Shown here: piece after piece, positions 1 to 5,451 of the stretch | Layout of the letters: every line of letters begins with the position of its first letter | How positions within the stretch are numbered: the first letter of the stretch is position 1 | Source: Anaerolineae bacterium | GTDB lineage: Bacteria; Chloroflexota; Anaerolineae; Aggregatilineales; Phototrophicaceae | Assembly (NCBI GenBank): GCA_028284565.1 | Contig: JANQRM010000252.1 | Location: 1 to 5,451 of the forward strand | Direction of reading: 5' to 3' | Length of the DNA stretch: 5,451 nt | The notes under the pieces: generated by a model | The model's input: the letters and a program-made list of their open reading frames with translations, nothing else | Databases searched by the model: none | Told to the model about the DNA's origin: nothing | Made by a program: the position numbers and the translations under genes

Positions 1-2834
1 CTGTGACAGGTGAACTCGCAGGTCGTGCGCGTGTGGTCAGTGTTGAAAACATCACCGACAACAACTTGAACTTCGCGTCGGTTTTGGTGATAGATACCAG
101 TAGCAGTATGGTGGGATTGCCGATTGAGTTGGCACAAGTTGCCGCCCAAGCCTTTGTCGATAGTTTGGCTGATGGCGATCAAGTGGCGATTGTGGTCTTT
201 GATACGACAGCGCGTTTATTGGTTGATTTCACGGCAGACAAAGCTCGCTTATCGCAGGCGATTTCGACTTTACCTGTGGGTGGGAAGACAGCACTTTATG
301 ATGCAGGTGTGTTGAGTATCGAGACGGCATTAGAATCGCCCTTGCCACGTCGAACCGTTGTGTTGCTGAGTGATGGCGCAGAATTTGGTGGCGTGAGTTC
401 ACAAGCCCGCGAAACCGCCAGCGCATTGGCACTCCAACAAGGCGTTTCGGTGTACACGATTGGCTTGGGTTTTGGCTTTGACCGCACCTATCTCCAACAA
501 TTATCACGCTCTAGTAATGCACAATTCTATGAAGCCCCCACCCCCGACGAACTCGAACAAATCTACGCCGACCTTGCCTCTCTTTTGCGGAGTCAATATG
601 TCGTCACGTTAGAAGTCGATGTTCCACCAGATGGCACAGAATACATGCTGGGTATACAAGCCGATACGGAAAACGGCTCAACCAATACGATGGAAGGCAT
701 CCTGCGTGCGCCCATTTTGGTTCCTGTGATTACATTGCCCGATGGCACGTTTGCTGAACCGATTGTCGAACCCACATCCGTTAATGCGAATATAGCCACG
801 GACGAATCGATTGAGAGTGTCGAATACCGAGTGAATGATGTTCTTGTTTCATCCGATTCTGGCTATCTGATTAATCCAGCTGACTTTGAGCCGGGCATCT
901 ATAATTTAACGATTAACGCTACCGATACAACAGGTGATATCGGTACGCTCGATACCACCTTTGAAATTGGTGCGTTACCGCCTGAAGTCACCTTGTCAAC
1001 TGGCGACGTTGATTTGACGGGTGAGATTGTGGATATCACGACCATCACACTAGATATTGCTGGACAAACCCCCGGAGAACGCGCGACCTTTAGCATTGAT
1101 GGCGAAGCAATTGAAGTGGATGAAGAAACACCCTTCAGCTTTGATATTTTGCCCTTCACATTATCTCCGGGAGAACACGAACTTGCCGTCGATGTGGTTA
1201 ATGCGGGTGGCGAGATTACAACGCTCAGCCAAGCCTTTTTCGTGGGTGTGATTCCACCGATTGTTAGTGTCGATGGCTTAGACGCTGACGAATTGCTCAG
1301 TGAAGACACGACGGTGACGGTAACAGGCTTAGGTCAAGCGACAGGTGAACTCGAAACCCTGACCGTGGATGTCGATGGTGATGCCATGGGCGTGACAAAT
1401 GTGACCGCCAACAGTGCGGATGTCACGATTGTTCCCTTTGATTTGTCGCCGGGTGAACATACCTTAAATATTGTCGCAACAGATGCCAATGGGGGCATCA
1501 CCACCCAAACGATCCCATTCGTGGTGGATGTGATTGCGCCAATCGTCACGATTTCAGGTGTTGAAGAGAACGGGTCAATTGATACCACGACAACCATCAC
1601 GGTTGATGCACTTGGACAAAGCCCGATTAGTGACTTCTCAGCCGATGTCGATGGTGATGCGGTAGATGTGACACGGACAGATGACAGTATCAGCTTTGAT
1701 ATTGACCCCATAGCACTCGCGCCGGGTGAACATACTTTCACTGTTGTCGTGACGGACGAAAACGGTGGTGAAACGACTCAAACCCTGACCTTTACCGTTC
1801 CAGCATTCCCGCCTGATGTCACTGTCGACGGCATTGTCAGTGGTCAAACAATTGAAGATGATACGGATGTCACGCTGACGATTTCCAGCCAAACCCCTGT
1901 CGATGATATCAGCTATACCATTGATGGTGGCGAAGCGACGATAATTGATGAAACGGATGCGATAACGTTAGATGTAGATGCACTGGGCAATGGGGCGCAT
2001 CTCTTGCAAATCACGGTTGGTAATGAAGGTGGGGCGAGTAGCACAACAGATGTGGTCTTTGAGGTGCAATTGCCGCCCACGCCAACACTCGAAGCAACCG
2101 CAACACCGATGCCAACAGCAACCGATGAACCGACGGATATTCCAGAGATCACACCCACGAATACACCAGAACCGGACCCAACGGATACGCCTGTAGATAG
2201 TAGCAATGTCGAGCCAACGGATACCGATGAACCGGAACCTACCAATACGCCTGTTCCAACGGATACCGATGAACCGGAACCTACTGATACGCCTGATCCC
2301 ACGGATACGGATGAACCCGAACCAACAGCGACCAATACAGTGGACTCTGACGCCACGGCGGATGCCCTTGCAACCGATGATGCTCAAGGTACAGTTGTGG
2401 CACAAGCCAATTTACAAGGTACAGAAGATGCGGTTGGAACGGCGGATGCCTTAGCGACAATCAATGCGCTGGCAACGATGGATGCTCAAGGGACTCTCGA
2501 TGCTGAGGCAACGATGGATGCTGGGGCGACCTTGACGGCTCAGGTAACAGACGAGGTCGATGAAACAGAAGCTCCAACGGATACAGACGAACCCGAACCG
2601 ACAGCAACCGATGAGCCAGAACCCACGGATGCTCAGGTTGACCCAACGAGCGATGAGACGGCTGAAGTGGTTGACCCCACGCCTGCTCCGTCACTGACCC
2701 CTGTTGTCATTACAGATGCAGGCACACAAGATGCCGGGGCAGAACAAAGTGACTTCAATCCCATCGTCTTGCTCTGTATTGGGTCGCTGGTGGTCTTGGC
2801 TCTGGCAGTCATCGTTTTACGCCGACGGTCATAG
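1..2834 (+). CDS. VWA-domain surface protein with Ig-like repeats and C-terminal membrane anchor (5' partial)
   Basis: The frame is open to the left edge, so the true start and probably a signal peptide lie outside; a GTG at 3 is in frame but has no supporting context. Numbering from that codon, residues about 24-200 form a von Willebrand factor A domain. Its MIDAS metal site is complete: D31-x-S33-x-S35, T96 in GGKTALYDA and D124 in LLSDG. About 241-690 holds one degenerate and four clear Ig-like beta repeats of 88-95 residues, several with a PGEH turn. A Thr/Pro/Asp/Glu-rich stalk (691-779), an Ala/Thr/Asp hexad tract (786-849) and a second acidic Thr/Pro stretch follow. A hydrophobic helix at about 920-939 ends in RRRS, which suggests membrane anchoring with the bulk outside the cell. 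VWA domains with intact MIDAS sites usually bind protein ligands through a divalent metal, so adhesion or scaffolding is inferred; the ligand is unknown. A terminator follows 31 bases after the stop. Confidence 0.9.
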   Translation, partial: VTGELAGRARVVSVENITDNNLNFASVLVIDTSSSMVGLPIELAQVAAQAFVDSLADGDQVAIVVFDTTARLLVDFTADKARLSQAISTLPVGGKTALYDAGVLSIETALESPLPRRTVVLLSDGAEFGGVSSQARETASALALQQGVSVYTIGLGFGFDRTYLQQLSRSSNAQFYEAPTPDELEQIYADLASLLRSQYVVTLEVDVPPDGTEYMLGIQADTENGSTNTMEGILRAPILVPVITLPDGTFAEPIVEPTSVNANIATDESIESVEYRVNDVLVSSDSGYLINPADFEPGIYNLTINATDTTGDIGTLDTTFEIGALPPEVTLSTGDVDLTGEIVDITTITLDIAGQTPGERATFSIDGEAIEVDEETPFSFDILPFTLSPGEHELAVDVVNAGGEITTLSQAFFVGVIPPIVSVDGLDADELLSEDTTVTVTGLGQATGELETLTVDVDGDAMGVTNVTANSADVTIVPFDLSPGEHTLNIVATDANGGITTQTIPFVVDVIAPIVTISGVEENGSIDTTTTITVDALGQSPISDFSADVDGDAVDVTRTDDSISFDIDPIALAPGEHTFTVVVTDENGGETTQTLTFTVPAFPPDVTVDGIVSGQTIEDDTDVTLTISSQTPVDDISYTIDGGEATIIDETDAITLDVDALGNGAHLLQITVGNEGGASSTTDVVFEVQLPPTPTLEATATPMPTATDEPTDIPEITPTNTPEPDPTDTPVDSSNVEPTDTDEPEPTNTPVPTDTDEPEPTDTPDPTDTDEPEPTATNTVDSDATADALATDDAQGTVVAQANLQGTEDAVGTADALATINALATMDAQGTLDAEATMDAGATLTAQVTDEVDETEAPTDTDEPEPTATDEPEPTDAQVDPTSDETAEVVDPTPAPSLTPVVITDAGTQDAGAEQSDFNPIVLLCIGSLVVLALAVIVLRRRS
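723..2072 (+). repeat. Tandem Ig-like repeats within the VWA protein
   Basis: Protein-level repeats begin at 978, 1254, 1539 and 1809, each opening with P-[PI]-x-V, and the last ends near 2072. Unit lengths are 92, 95, 90 and 88 residues. A more diverged unit occupies about 723-977. Shared landmarks are a V-x-[IV]-DG strand in the middle and L-x-PGEH followed by a hydrophobic strand near the end; the first and last units have PGIY and NGAH at the PGEH site. Units two and three are the most alike in DNA: 17 identical bases at 1368-1384 and 1644-1660, and 15 identical bases at 1448-1462 and 1721-1735. The pattern fits a bacterial Ig-like fold serving as a spacer between the VWA head and the stalk. 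The fold is inferred from strand spacing only. Confidence 0.75.
2214..2339 (+). repeat. Three tandem 42-bp repeats encoding a 14-residue Thr/Pro/Asp/Glu unit
   Basis: Three head-to-tail copies at 2214-2255, 2256-2297 and 2298-2339 encode PTDTDEPEPTxTxx. Copies one and two are nearly identical in DNA over their first 30 bases, while copy three has more silent changes (for example acggatacgg against acggataccg). A fourth, separated copy starts at 2574 (PTDTDEPEPTATDE). The tract is an acidic, proline-rich, probably extended stalk of the VWA protein. Exact repeats of this kind change copy number by slippage or recombination, so the length may vary between strains. Confidence 0.85.
2358..2549 (+). 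repeat. Hexapeptide (18-bp) repeat tract, consensus x-D-A-x-[AG]-T
   Basis: From 2424 to 2549 seven consecutive six-residue units run in exact register: EDAVGT, ADALAT, INALAT, MDAQGT, LDAEAT, MDAGAT, LTAQVT. Two further units (ADALAT, DDAQGT) precede at 2358-2393, separated from the main block by ten residues that break the register. Threonine closes every unit and alanine is invariant at position three. Short exact DNA repeats support expansion by duplication, for example gcaacgatggatgct at both 2472-2486 and 2508-2522. The tract lies between two Thr/Pro/Glu stalk segments. Related Ala/Thr/Gln/Asp tracts are, to my knowledge, common as linkers in Chloroflexota surface proteins. The structure (helix, beta-solenoid or disorder) cannot be settled by eye. 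Confidence 0.8.
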
Positions 2835-2865
2835 CATAACGCATCAAAATAAGCTACACTTATAC

Positions 2866-2895
2866 AAGGGTAGGGGTTGTTCCTCTACCCTTTTT
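2866..2895 (+). terminator. Intrinsic terminator after the VWA gene
   Basis: An 11-bp stem pairs 2866-2876 (AAGGGTAGGGG) with 2882-2892 (CCTCTACCCTT). It has one G-T wobble, a five-base loop TTGTT, and a T run of five (2891-2895) that starts in the last two stem bases. It begins 31 bases after the VWA stop codon and ends 27 bases before the next start, so it should separate the two transcription units. Confidence 0.88.
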
Positions 2896-2912
2896 CAATC
2901 GACAAATGGTTT

Positions 2913-2917
2913 GGAGG
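2913..2917 (+). promoter_or_regulatory. Ribosome binding site deciding the start of the holin-family gene
   Basis: GGAGG at 2913-2917 precedes two adjacent ATG codons at 2920 and 2923. The spacing is two bases to the first and five to the second, so the second ATG is the better start. The choice changes the protein by a single methionine. Confidence 0.7.
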
Positions 2918-2922
2918 GCATG

Positions 2923-3339
2923 ATGCGCGAGTTCGCCATTCGAGTCTTAATTAACGCGGTTGGGATAGCGGTTACCGCCTTTTTGTTACCCGGCATCACC
3001 ATTTCTGATAGTGGGCTTGGGACGCTTCTTATCGTCGGGATTATTTTTGGCTTGGTCAATTCGGTAATTAAGCCGATTGTGACCTTACTCACTTGTCCCT
3101 TTGTGATTATCACGTTGGGTTTGTTCATCTTGGTGATTAACGGCTGTATGCTGGCATTGACAGCACAATTTGCTGGAGACCGCCTCAACATTCAAGACCC
3201 GCAACTCCTATGGGCAATCATTGGTGGGATTGTGATGGCAATCATCGGCATGGTCTTAGAAAGCATGTTGGGCTTGCGTGATGAAGACAGTGAACGTCAA
3301 AAACGTTCCGATGCCATCCGCGAGAATCGGCAAATCTAA
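2923..3339 (+). CDS. Phage holin family 4 / YvlD-like small integral membrane protein
   Basis: The protein has 138 residues and four predicted membrane helices at about 5-23, 32-49, 59-81 and 95-115, then a charged cytoplasmic tail rich in Arg, Glu and Asp. The segment spanning helices two and three carries the family signature: GLVNSVIKP, then a CPF turn, then TLGLFILVINGCM. This matches the group usually annotated as phage holin family protein or YvlD, found widely as single chromosomal genes in bacteria. Despite the name, most members are not in prophages and lysis activity is not established. In Bacillus, yvlD sits in an envelope-stress operon. No phage genes are visible here, so a host membrane role is more likely. 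Translation could start one codon earlier at 2920. A terminator lies directly upstream, so the gene needs its own promoter or read-through; no convincing promoter was seen. Confidence 0.88.
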   Translation: MREFAIRVLINAVGIAVTAFLLPGITISDSGLGTLLIVGIIFGLVNSVIKPIVTLLTCPFVIITLGLFILVINGCMLALTAQFAGDRLNIQDPQLLWAIIGGIVMAIIGMVLESMLGLRDEDSERQKRSDAIRENRQI

Positions 3340-3366
3340 TTGTTATCAGCCATCTCGTAACAGAAA

Positions 3367-3394
3367 AAGGGTGTACAGTTCGTGCGCCCTTATT
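3367..3394 (+). terminator. Probable terminator hairpin after the holin-family gene
   Basis: A 10-bp stem pairs 3367-3376 (AAGGGTGTAC) with 3382-3391 (GTGCGCCCTT). It has two G-T wobbles and a five-base loop AGTTC. It starts 27 bases after the holin-family stop. On the plus strand the tail is only TTATT, so termination may be weak. On the minus strand the same stem is followed by a run of T, so it could also stop transcripts coming leftward through the cupin gene. Confidence 0.5.
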
Positions 3395-3426
3395 CGATTC
3401 GCTATATCGCTTGAACAGGAGAGAAG

Positions 3427-3792
3427 ATGATTCAAAAAGTGACTATCTCCCAAAAACTATCCCTATTTGATGACCATTGGTCGCCCAAAGTTGTGGGACG
3501 GGTGAACAATTTCGAGGTGAAGGTGGTCAAGCTATTGGGCGAATTTGATTGGCATCATCACGATGAAGAAGATGAACTCTTTTGGGTGATAAAGGGATCG
3601 TTTGTGATGCAATTGCGCGACCAAGCGGACATCGTGATCAACGCGGGGGAATTCGTGATTATTCCACACGGAGTCGAACATCGCCCCGTCGCACAAAACG
3701 AATGCGAGATTGTCTTATTTGAGCCAGTGGGAACGCTCAACACAGGTAATGTCGAGAGTGAGCGAACCGTCCGCGATGTACAAGAACTCTAA
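3427..3792 (+). CDS. Single-domain cupin protein (Cupin_2, YdbB-like)
   Basis: This 121-residue protein is a compact cupin barrel. Motif 1 reads HHHDEEDELFWVIKG, giving H43-x-H45-x4-E50-x6-G57. Motif 2 reads G74-x5-P80-x-G82-x2-H85. The metal ligands H43, H45, E50 and H85 are all present, so the site should bind a divalent metal; the usual Asn at the end of motif 2 is Ala89. The C-terminal EPVGTLNTGNV followed by ERTV is typical of a widespread set of small bacterial cupins with no assigned substrate. No helix-turn-helix or second domain is fused to it, and no signal peptide is seen, so it should be cytoplasmic. The ATG is supported by AGGAG at 3417-3421, five bases upstream. The stop codon overlaps that of the convergent gene on the other strand. 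The enzymatic activity, if any, cannot be named. Confidence 0.92.
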   Translation: MIQKVTISQKLSLFDDHWSPKVVGRVNNFEVKVVKLLGEFDWHHHDEEDELFWVIKGSFVMQLRDQADIVINAGEFVIIPHGVEHRPVAQNECEIVLFEPVGTLNTGNVESERTVRDVQEL

Positions 3793-3803
3793 GCTGGGTT
3801 CTT
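3782..3803. other. Inverted repeat over two overlapping convergent stop codons
   Basis: Bases 3782-3789 (AAGAACTC) pair with 3796-3803 (GGGTTCTT). This makes an eight-base stem with one G-T wobble and a six-base loop, TAAGCT. The overlapping stops, TAA at 3790-3792 on the plus strand and TAG at 3789-3791 on the minus strand, sit at the loop. Neither strand has a T run after the stem, so it is not a classical intrinsic terminator. It may still mark the shared 3' end of two convergent transcripts. Confidence 0.45.
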
Positions 3804-4118
3804 ATCGGCGGCTTCGTCAATTGGAACGACCTTCAAGTCCTCTTCCAACTTGACCATCCGATTGACATAAGGATTACTGAGAACCGGCATCCTGATTTCT
3901 TGTTCACCTTTGACGAGGGTGAAATGGTAAATCGTGGAACTTCGCATACCCGCATACCAAACGGTCTCCATTTTAACCGTATCGTCCAGTTGCCAACCCC
4001 GCGAGAGGGCAGTCAAGAGGTTATCACCCCCGGCGAGTTTCTCAGAGGAGAAGCTCCAGTGTTGTGAACTCACATCCATATATTGAAAATGGTAGTTGGC
4101 AATGCTTTCAACAATCAT
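3789..4118 (-). CDS. Uncharacterised small protein, paralogue of the product of 4206-4526
   Basis: The product has 109 residues and no signal peptide, membrane helix or cysteine. I do not recognise a named family with confidence. It aligns along most of its length with the neighbouring protein encoded at 4206-4526. Shared positions include H20-W21, S25-E26, A29-G30-x-D32-x-LLT (34-36), G41-W42, T47-V48, Y64-x-F66-x-L68-x-K70-G71, N82-P83-x-V85-x-R87 and V97-V98. The middle looks like alternating beta strands and the end like a helix, followed by an acidic tail. The pattern LLxxLxxGWxL then YxFxLxK weakly recalls small DUF4177-type proteins. AGGAGA at 4123-4128 on the coding strand lies four bases before the ATG and fixes the start. 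The 3' end overlaps the cupin gene tail to tail. It lies 87 bases downstream of its paralogue and could share a transcript with it. Confidence 0.8.
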   Translation of the reverse strand: MIVESIANYHFQYMDVSSQHWSFSSEKLAGGDNLLTALSRGWQLDDTVKMETVWYAGMRSSTIYHFTLVKGEQEIRMPVLSNPYVNRMVKLEEDLKVVPIDEAADKNPA

Positions 4119-4205
4119 GAGGTCTCCTATATGCTATGCTTCAGCATGATTGTAACGTGTTTGTGTTGTCCTCGCATGAATCTCACATAAAATCATCATA
4201 AGAAA

Positions 4206-4526
4206 TTAGCCGACAGTAACCGTGTCTGTCTCTTTATCTGCCTCTTTGACCACGACGTTGAGTGCAAGTTGCTGGATGATGCGCTCAACAGCCGGATTTT
4301 GGATGACATACAAGGTACGAGTCTCATCCCCTTTGCGAAGTATAAAACGATACAAGGTAACGAAGCGAGTCGTTGGCAGAGCAACCTGTTGCTTCAAAAC
4401 AGTTGAACTAGCCTGCTTCCAACCCATTTGAAAGTGGGTGAGCAAGCAATCGGCTCCAGCATAGGTTTCGGAATGTGGACACCAATGACGTGGTACGGTC
4501 ATATGAGGTAGTTGTTTAGACTGCAT
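4206..4526 (-). CDS. Uncharacterised small protein, paralogue of the product of 3789-4118
   Basis: The product has 106 residues and is probably cytoplasmic; no signal peptide or membrane segment is visible. It shares with its neighbour a common core. That core is H14-W15, S19-E20, A23-G24-x-D26-x-LLT (28-30), G35-W36, T42-V43, Y59-x-F61-x-L63-x-K65-G66, N77-P78-x-V80-x-R82 and V91-V92. The N-terminal and C-terminal ends differ, and this copy has two cysteines (16, 27) that the other lacks. The start at 4526 is chosen because AGGGGGA lies five bases upstream. The frame extends to a TTG at 4568, but that codon has no ribosome site and would be only a few bases after the predicted transcription start. 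Function is unknown. The two genes probably arose by tandem duplication and then diverged strongly. Confidence 0.8.
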   Translation of the reverse strand: MQSKQLPHMTVPRHWCPHSETYAGADCLLTHFQMGWKQASSTVLKQQVALPTTRFVTLYRFILRKGDETRTLYVIQNPAVERIIQQLALNVVVKEADKETDTVTVG

Positions 4527-4531
4527 GATAT

Positions 4532-4538
4532 TCCCCCT
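4532..4538 (-). promoter_or_regulatory. Ribosome binding site deciding the start at 4526
   Basis: AGGGGGA on the minus strand lies five bases before the ATG at 4526. Two earlier in-frame candidates, an ATG at 4550 and a TTG at 4568, have no comparable purine-rich site upstream. Confidence 0.65.
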
Positions 4539-4579
4539 GACAGTCTTCATTACAACTTTATGTCGCAATTCGTATCTCT

Positions 4580-4606
4580 AGTATAGGGGGAAAATCGTTA
4601 TGGAAA
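4580..4606 (-). promoter_or_regulatory. Possible sigma-70-type promoter for the paralogue pair
   Basis: On the minus strand, TATACT (4580-4585) is a five-of-six match to the -10 consensus and TTTCCA (4601-4606) is a four-of-six match to the -35. The spacer is 15 bases, shorter than the optimal 17. The predicted transcript would begin near 4573 and have a leader of about 47 bases before the ATG at 4526. It lies in the 138-base gap after the lamin-tail-domain gene. The short spacer keeps this tentative. Confidence 0.4.
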
Positions 4607-4664
4607 CCTTAAGGCAGGCTTGTGAGGGTATGGATAAACATGATGTATGTGGACACCTGTCGAG

Positions 4665-5451
4665 TTAATTCAATCCCACTGGCGCAGGCAAGCGCAAGGT
4701 TGCTTGGACATTGCCTGTATTATCGCGCAAGGTCAAGATGTCGCCTTCATCCCAAACCGGCGTATCCAAGCCCCAGAAGAGCGCAATCGGTGTGTTTTCA
4801 CCTGCACGGGTGTTGATCGTCACTTCCGCATTGGAGAAAAGCAATTGTTCGGGGAAGGTGAATTCATTGCCGTCATCATCGCTGAGTGTCCAACCCGTGA
4901 CATTGACCGTATTCCCTGTATTGCGGAGGCGAATGCCCTCTGCGGTGATGTCGCCAGCATTAATCACATCCACAATATCCACCTGAGCATCCGACGCAGT
5001 TGGTGCAAGTGTAATCGTGGGTGAGGGTGAGGGGGTCGGTGTGTTGTCCGGTTCTTCTGTCGCTTCGATGTCCGGTTCGTCCGTTTCTTCGGGGATGTCG
5101 GTTGAGTCAGTGAGCAAGGATGGAACAGGCAGGGCTTCAATCGCACAGCCTTCCAACGGGACAATCAACACATCGCCAATCTGCAAGAAGGCGGCGGTCT
5201 CGTCATCCAAACCATTGACTTCCATCAAGAGGAAGGGGTCTGCGCCTTCATATTGTGCCGCCACACCAAAGGGTGTATCCCCTTCGACCAATTCATGCAA
5301 AATACAGCCGGGCGGTAAGGCGGTTGCGGTCAAACTCAAGGGGGACGCACCATCTCCTAGAAGCGTTGGATTCAAGGTGGGAGGTGGGTTATTCGTCAAA
5401 TCGACACTATCTACCGCACTGCTCGTCACATTGCCCGCCACACTCGTGGCA
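4665..5451 (-). CDS. LysM plus lamin-tail-domain exported protein (5' partial)
   Basis: The frame is open to the right edge, so the N-terminus, where an export signal would lie, is missing; a GTG at 5441 is in frame but is probably internal. Numbering from that codon, residues 46-99 form a LysM-type module: CILHELVEGDTPFGVAAQY, then MEVNGL, then FLQIGDVLIVPLEGC. It is bounded by cysteines 46 and 99, which could form a disulfide. LysM modules bind N-acetylglucosamine polymers such as peptidoglycan. Residues about 106-150 are a Thr/Pro/Glu/Ser linker. Residues about 152-252 fit a lamin-tail domain, an Ig-like beta sandwich, with VDIVDVINAGDI, IRLRNTGNTVNVTGWTLSD and a closing GDILTLRD strand. 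This pairing suggests an extracytoplasmic, wall-associated protein. The partner of the lamin-tail domain is unknown. Confidence 0.87.
   Translation of the reverse strand, partial: ATSVAGNVTSSAVDSVDLTNNPPPTLNPTLLGDGASPLSLTATALPPGCILHELVEGDTPFGVAAQYEGADPFLLMEVNGLDDETAAFLQIGDVLIVPLEGCAIEALPVPSLLTDSTDIPEETDEPDIEATEEPDNTPTPSPSPTITLAPTASDAQVDIVDVINAGDITAEGIRLRNTGNTVNVTGWTLSDDDGNEFTFPEQLLFSNAEVTINTRAGENTPIALFWGLDTPVWDEGDILTLRDNTGNVQATLRLPAPVGLN

Noticed and set aside
1913..2356. Long open minus-strand frame of 147 codons, Gly/Ser/Val-rich, opposite the VWA stalk
   Set aside because: It mirrors the repetitive Thr/Pro/Asp/Glu codons of the plus-strand gene. It has no ribosome site and no recognisable domain, and similar minus-strand frames at 899-1309 and 1334-1741 lie opposite the Ig-like repeats.
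2838..2866. Possible promoter with TATACA at 2861-2866 for the holin-family gene
   Set aside because: No -35 match lies at normal spacing, and transcription from it would begin inside the terminator hairpin.
2704..2922. Upstream extension of the holin-family frame into the end of the VWA gene
   Set aside because: The extension crosses the strong terminator at 2866-2895 and overlaps the VWA coding region. The GGAGG site and family signature place the start at 2920 or 2923.
2923..3339. Prophage remnant or lysis cassette suggested by the holin-family name
   Set aside because: No endolysin, phage structural gene, integrase or attachment repeat is visible nearby, and this family is mostly found outside prophages.
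4131..4147. Short repeat ATGCT-ATGCT-TC-AGCAT upstream of the gene at 3789-4118 as a possible operator
   Set aside because: The five-base arms are short enough to arise by chance in an AT-rich gap and match no known operator.
4149..4177. Possible separate minus-strand promoter for the gene at 3789-4118, with TACAAT at 4149-4154
   Set aside because: The -10 matches five of six bases, but the best element at 17-base spacing matches only three of six. It is too weak to list as a feature.
4647..5024. Plus-strand open frame of 125 codons opposite the LysM/lamin-tail gene
   Set aside because: The minus strand encodes clear LysM and lamin-tail domains across the same bases. The plus frame shows no family features and no ribosome site, so it is a shadow.

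Overview
The window looks like chromosomal DNA from a Chloroflexota bacterium, probably of the Anaerolineae type. This is an inference from style, not from a marker gene. The clues are a large VWA surface protein with Thr/Pro/Asp/Glu-rich linkers and an Ala/Thr/Asp hexad tract, and a LysM plus lamin-tail-domain protein with a similar linker. Base composition is moderate and ribosome binding sites are purine-rich. No rRNA, tRNA, CRISPR array, transposase or phage structural gene was seen.

Layout. (1) The left half, 1-2834 (+), is one gene cut by the left edge. It encodes a VWA domain with a complete MIDAS metal site, four to five Ig-like repeats of about 90 residues, a long low-complexity stalk and a C-terminal membrane anchor. 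A strong intrinsic terminator follows at 2866-2895. (2) 2923-3339 (+) encodes a small four-helix membrane protein of the phage-holin-4/YvlD family, followed by a weaker hairpin. (3) 3427-3792 (+) encodes a single-domain cupin with all four metal ligands. (4) 3789-4118 and 4206-4526, both on the minus strand, encode two small proteins that are paralogues of each other and belong to no family I recognise with confidence. The first meets the cupin gene tail to tail, with overlapping stop codons inside a small inverted repeat. (5) 4665-5451 (-) is the 3' part of a gene for an exported LysM plus lamin-tail-domain protein, cut by the right edge.

The two edge genes encode envelope proteins that probably act outside the cell. 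The three small central genes encode one membrane protein and soluble proteins. Nothing in the sequence ties all six genes into one pathway. The + strand genes are separated by terminator-like hairpins, and the minus-strand paralogues appear to have their own promoter. The most unusual item is the tandem pair of uncharacterised paralogues. The repeat architecture of the VWA protein is second. I did not find convincing evidence of an undescribed multi-gene system.
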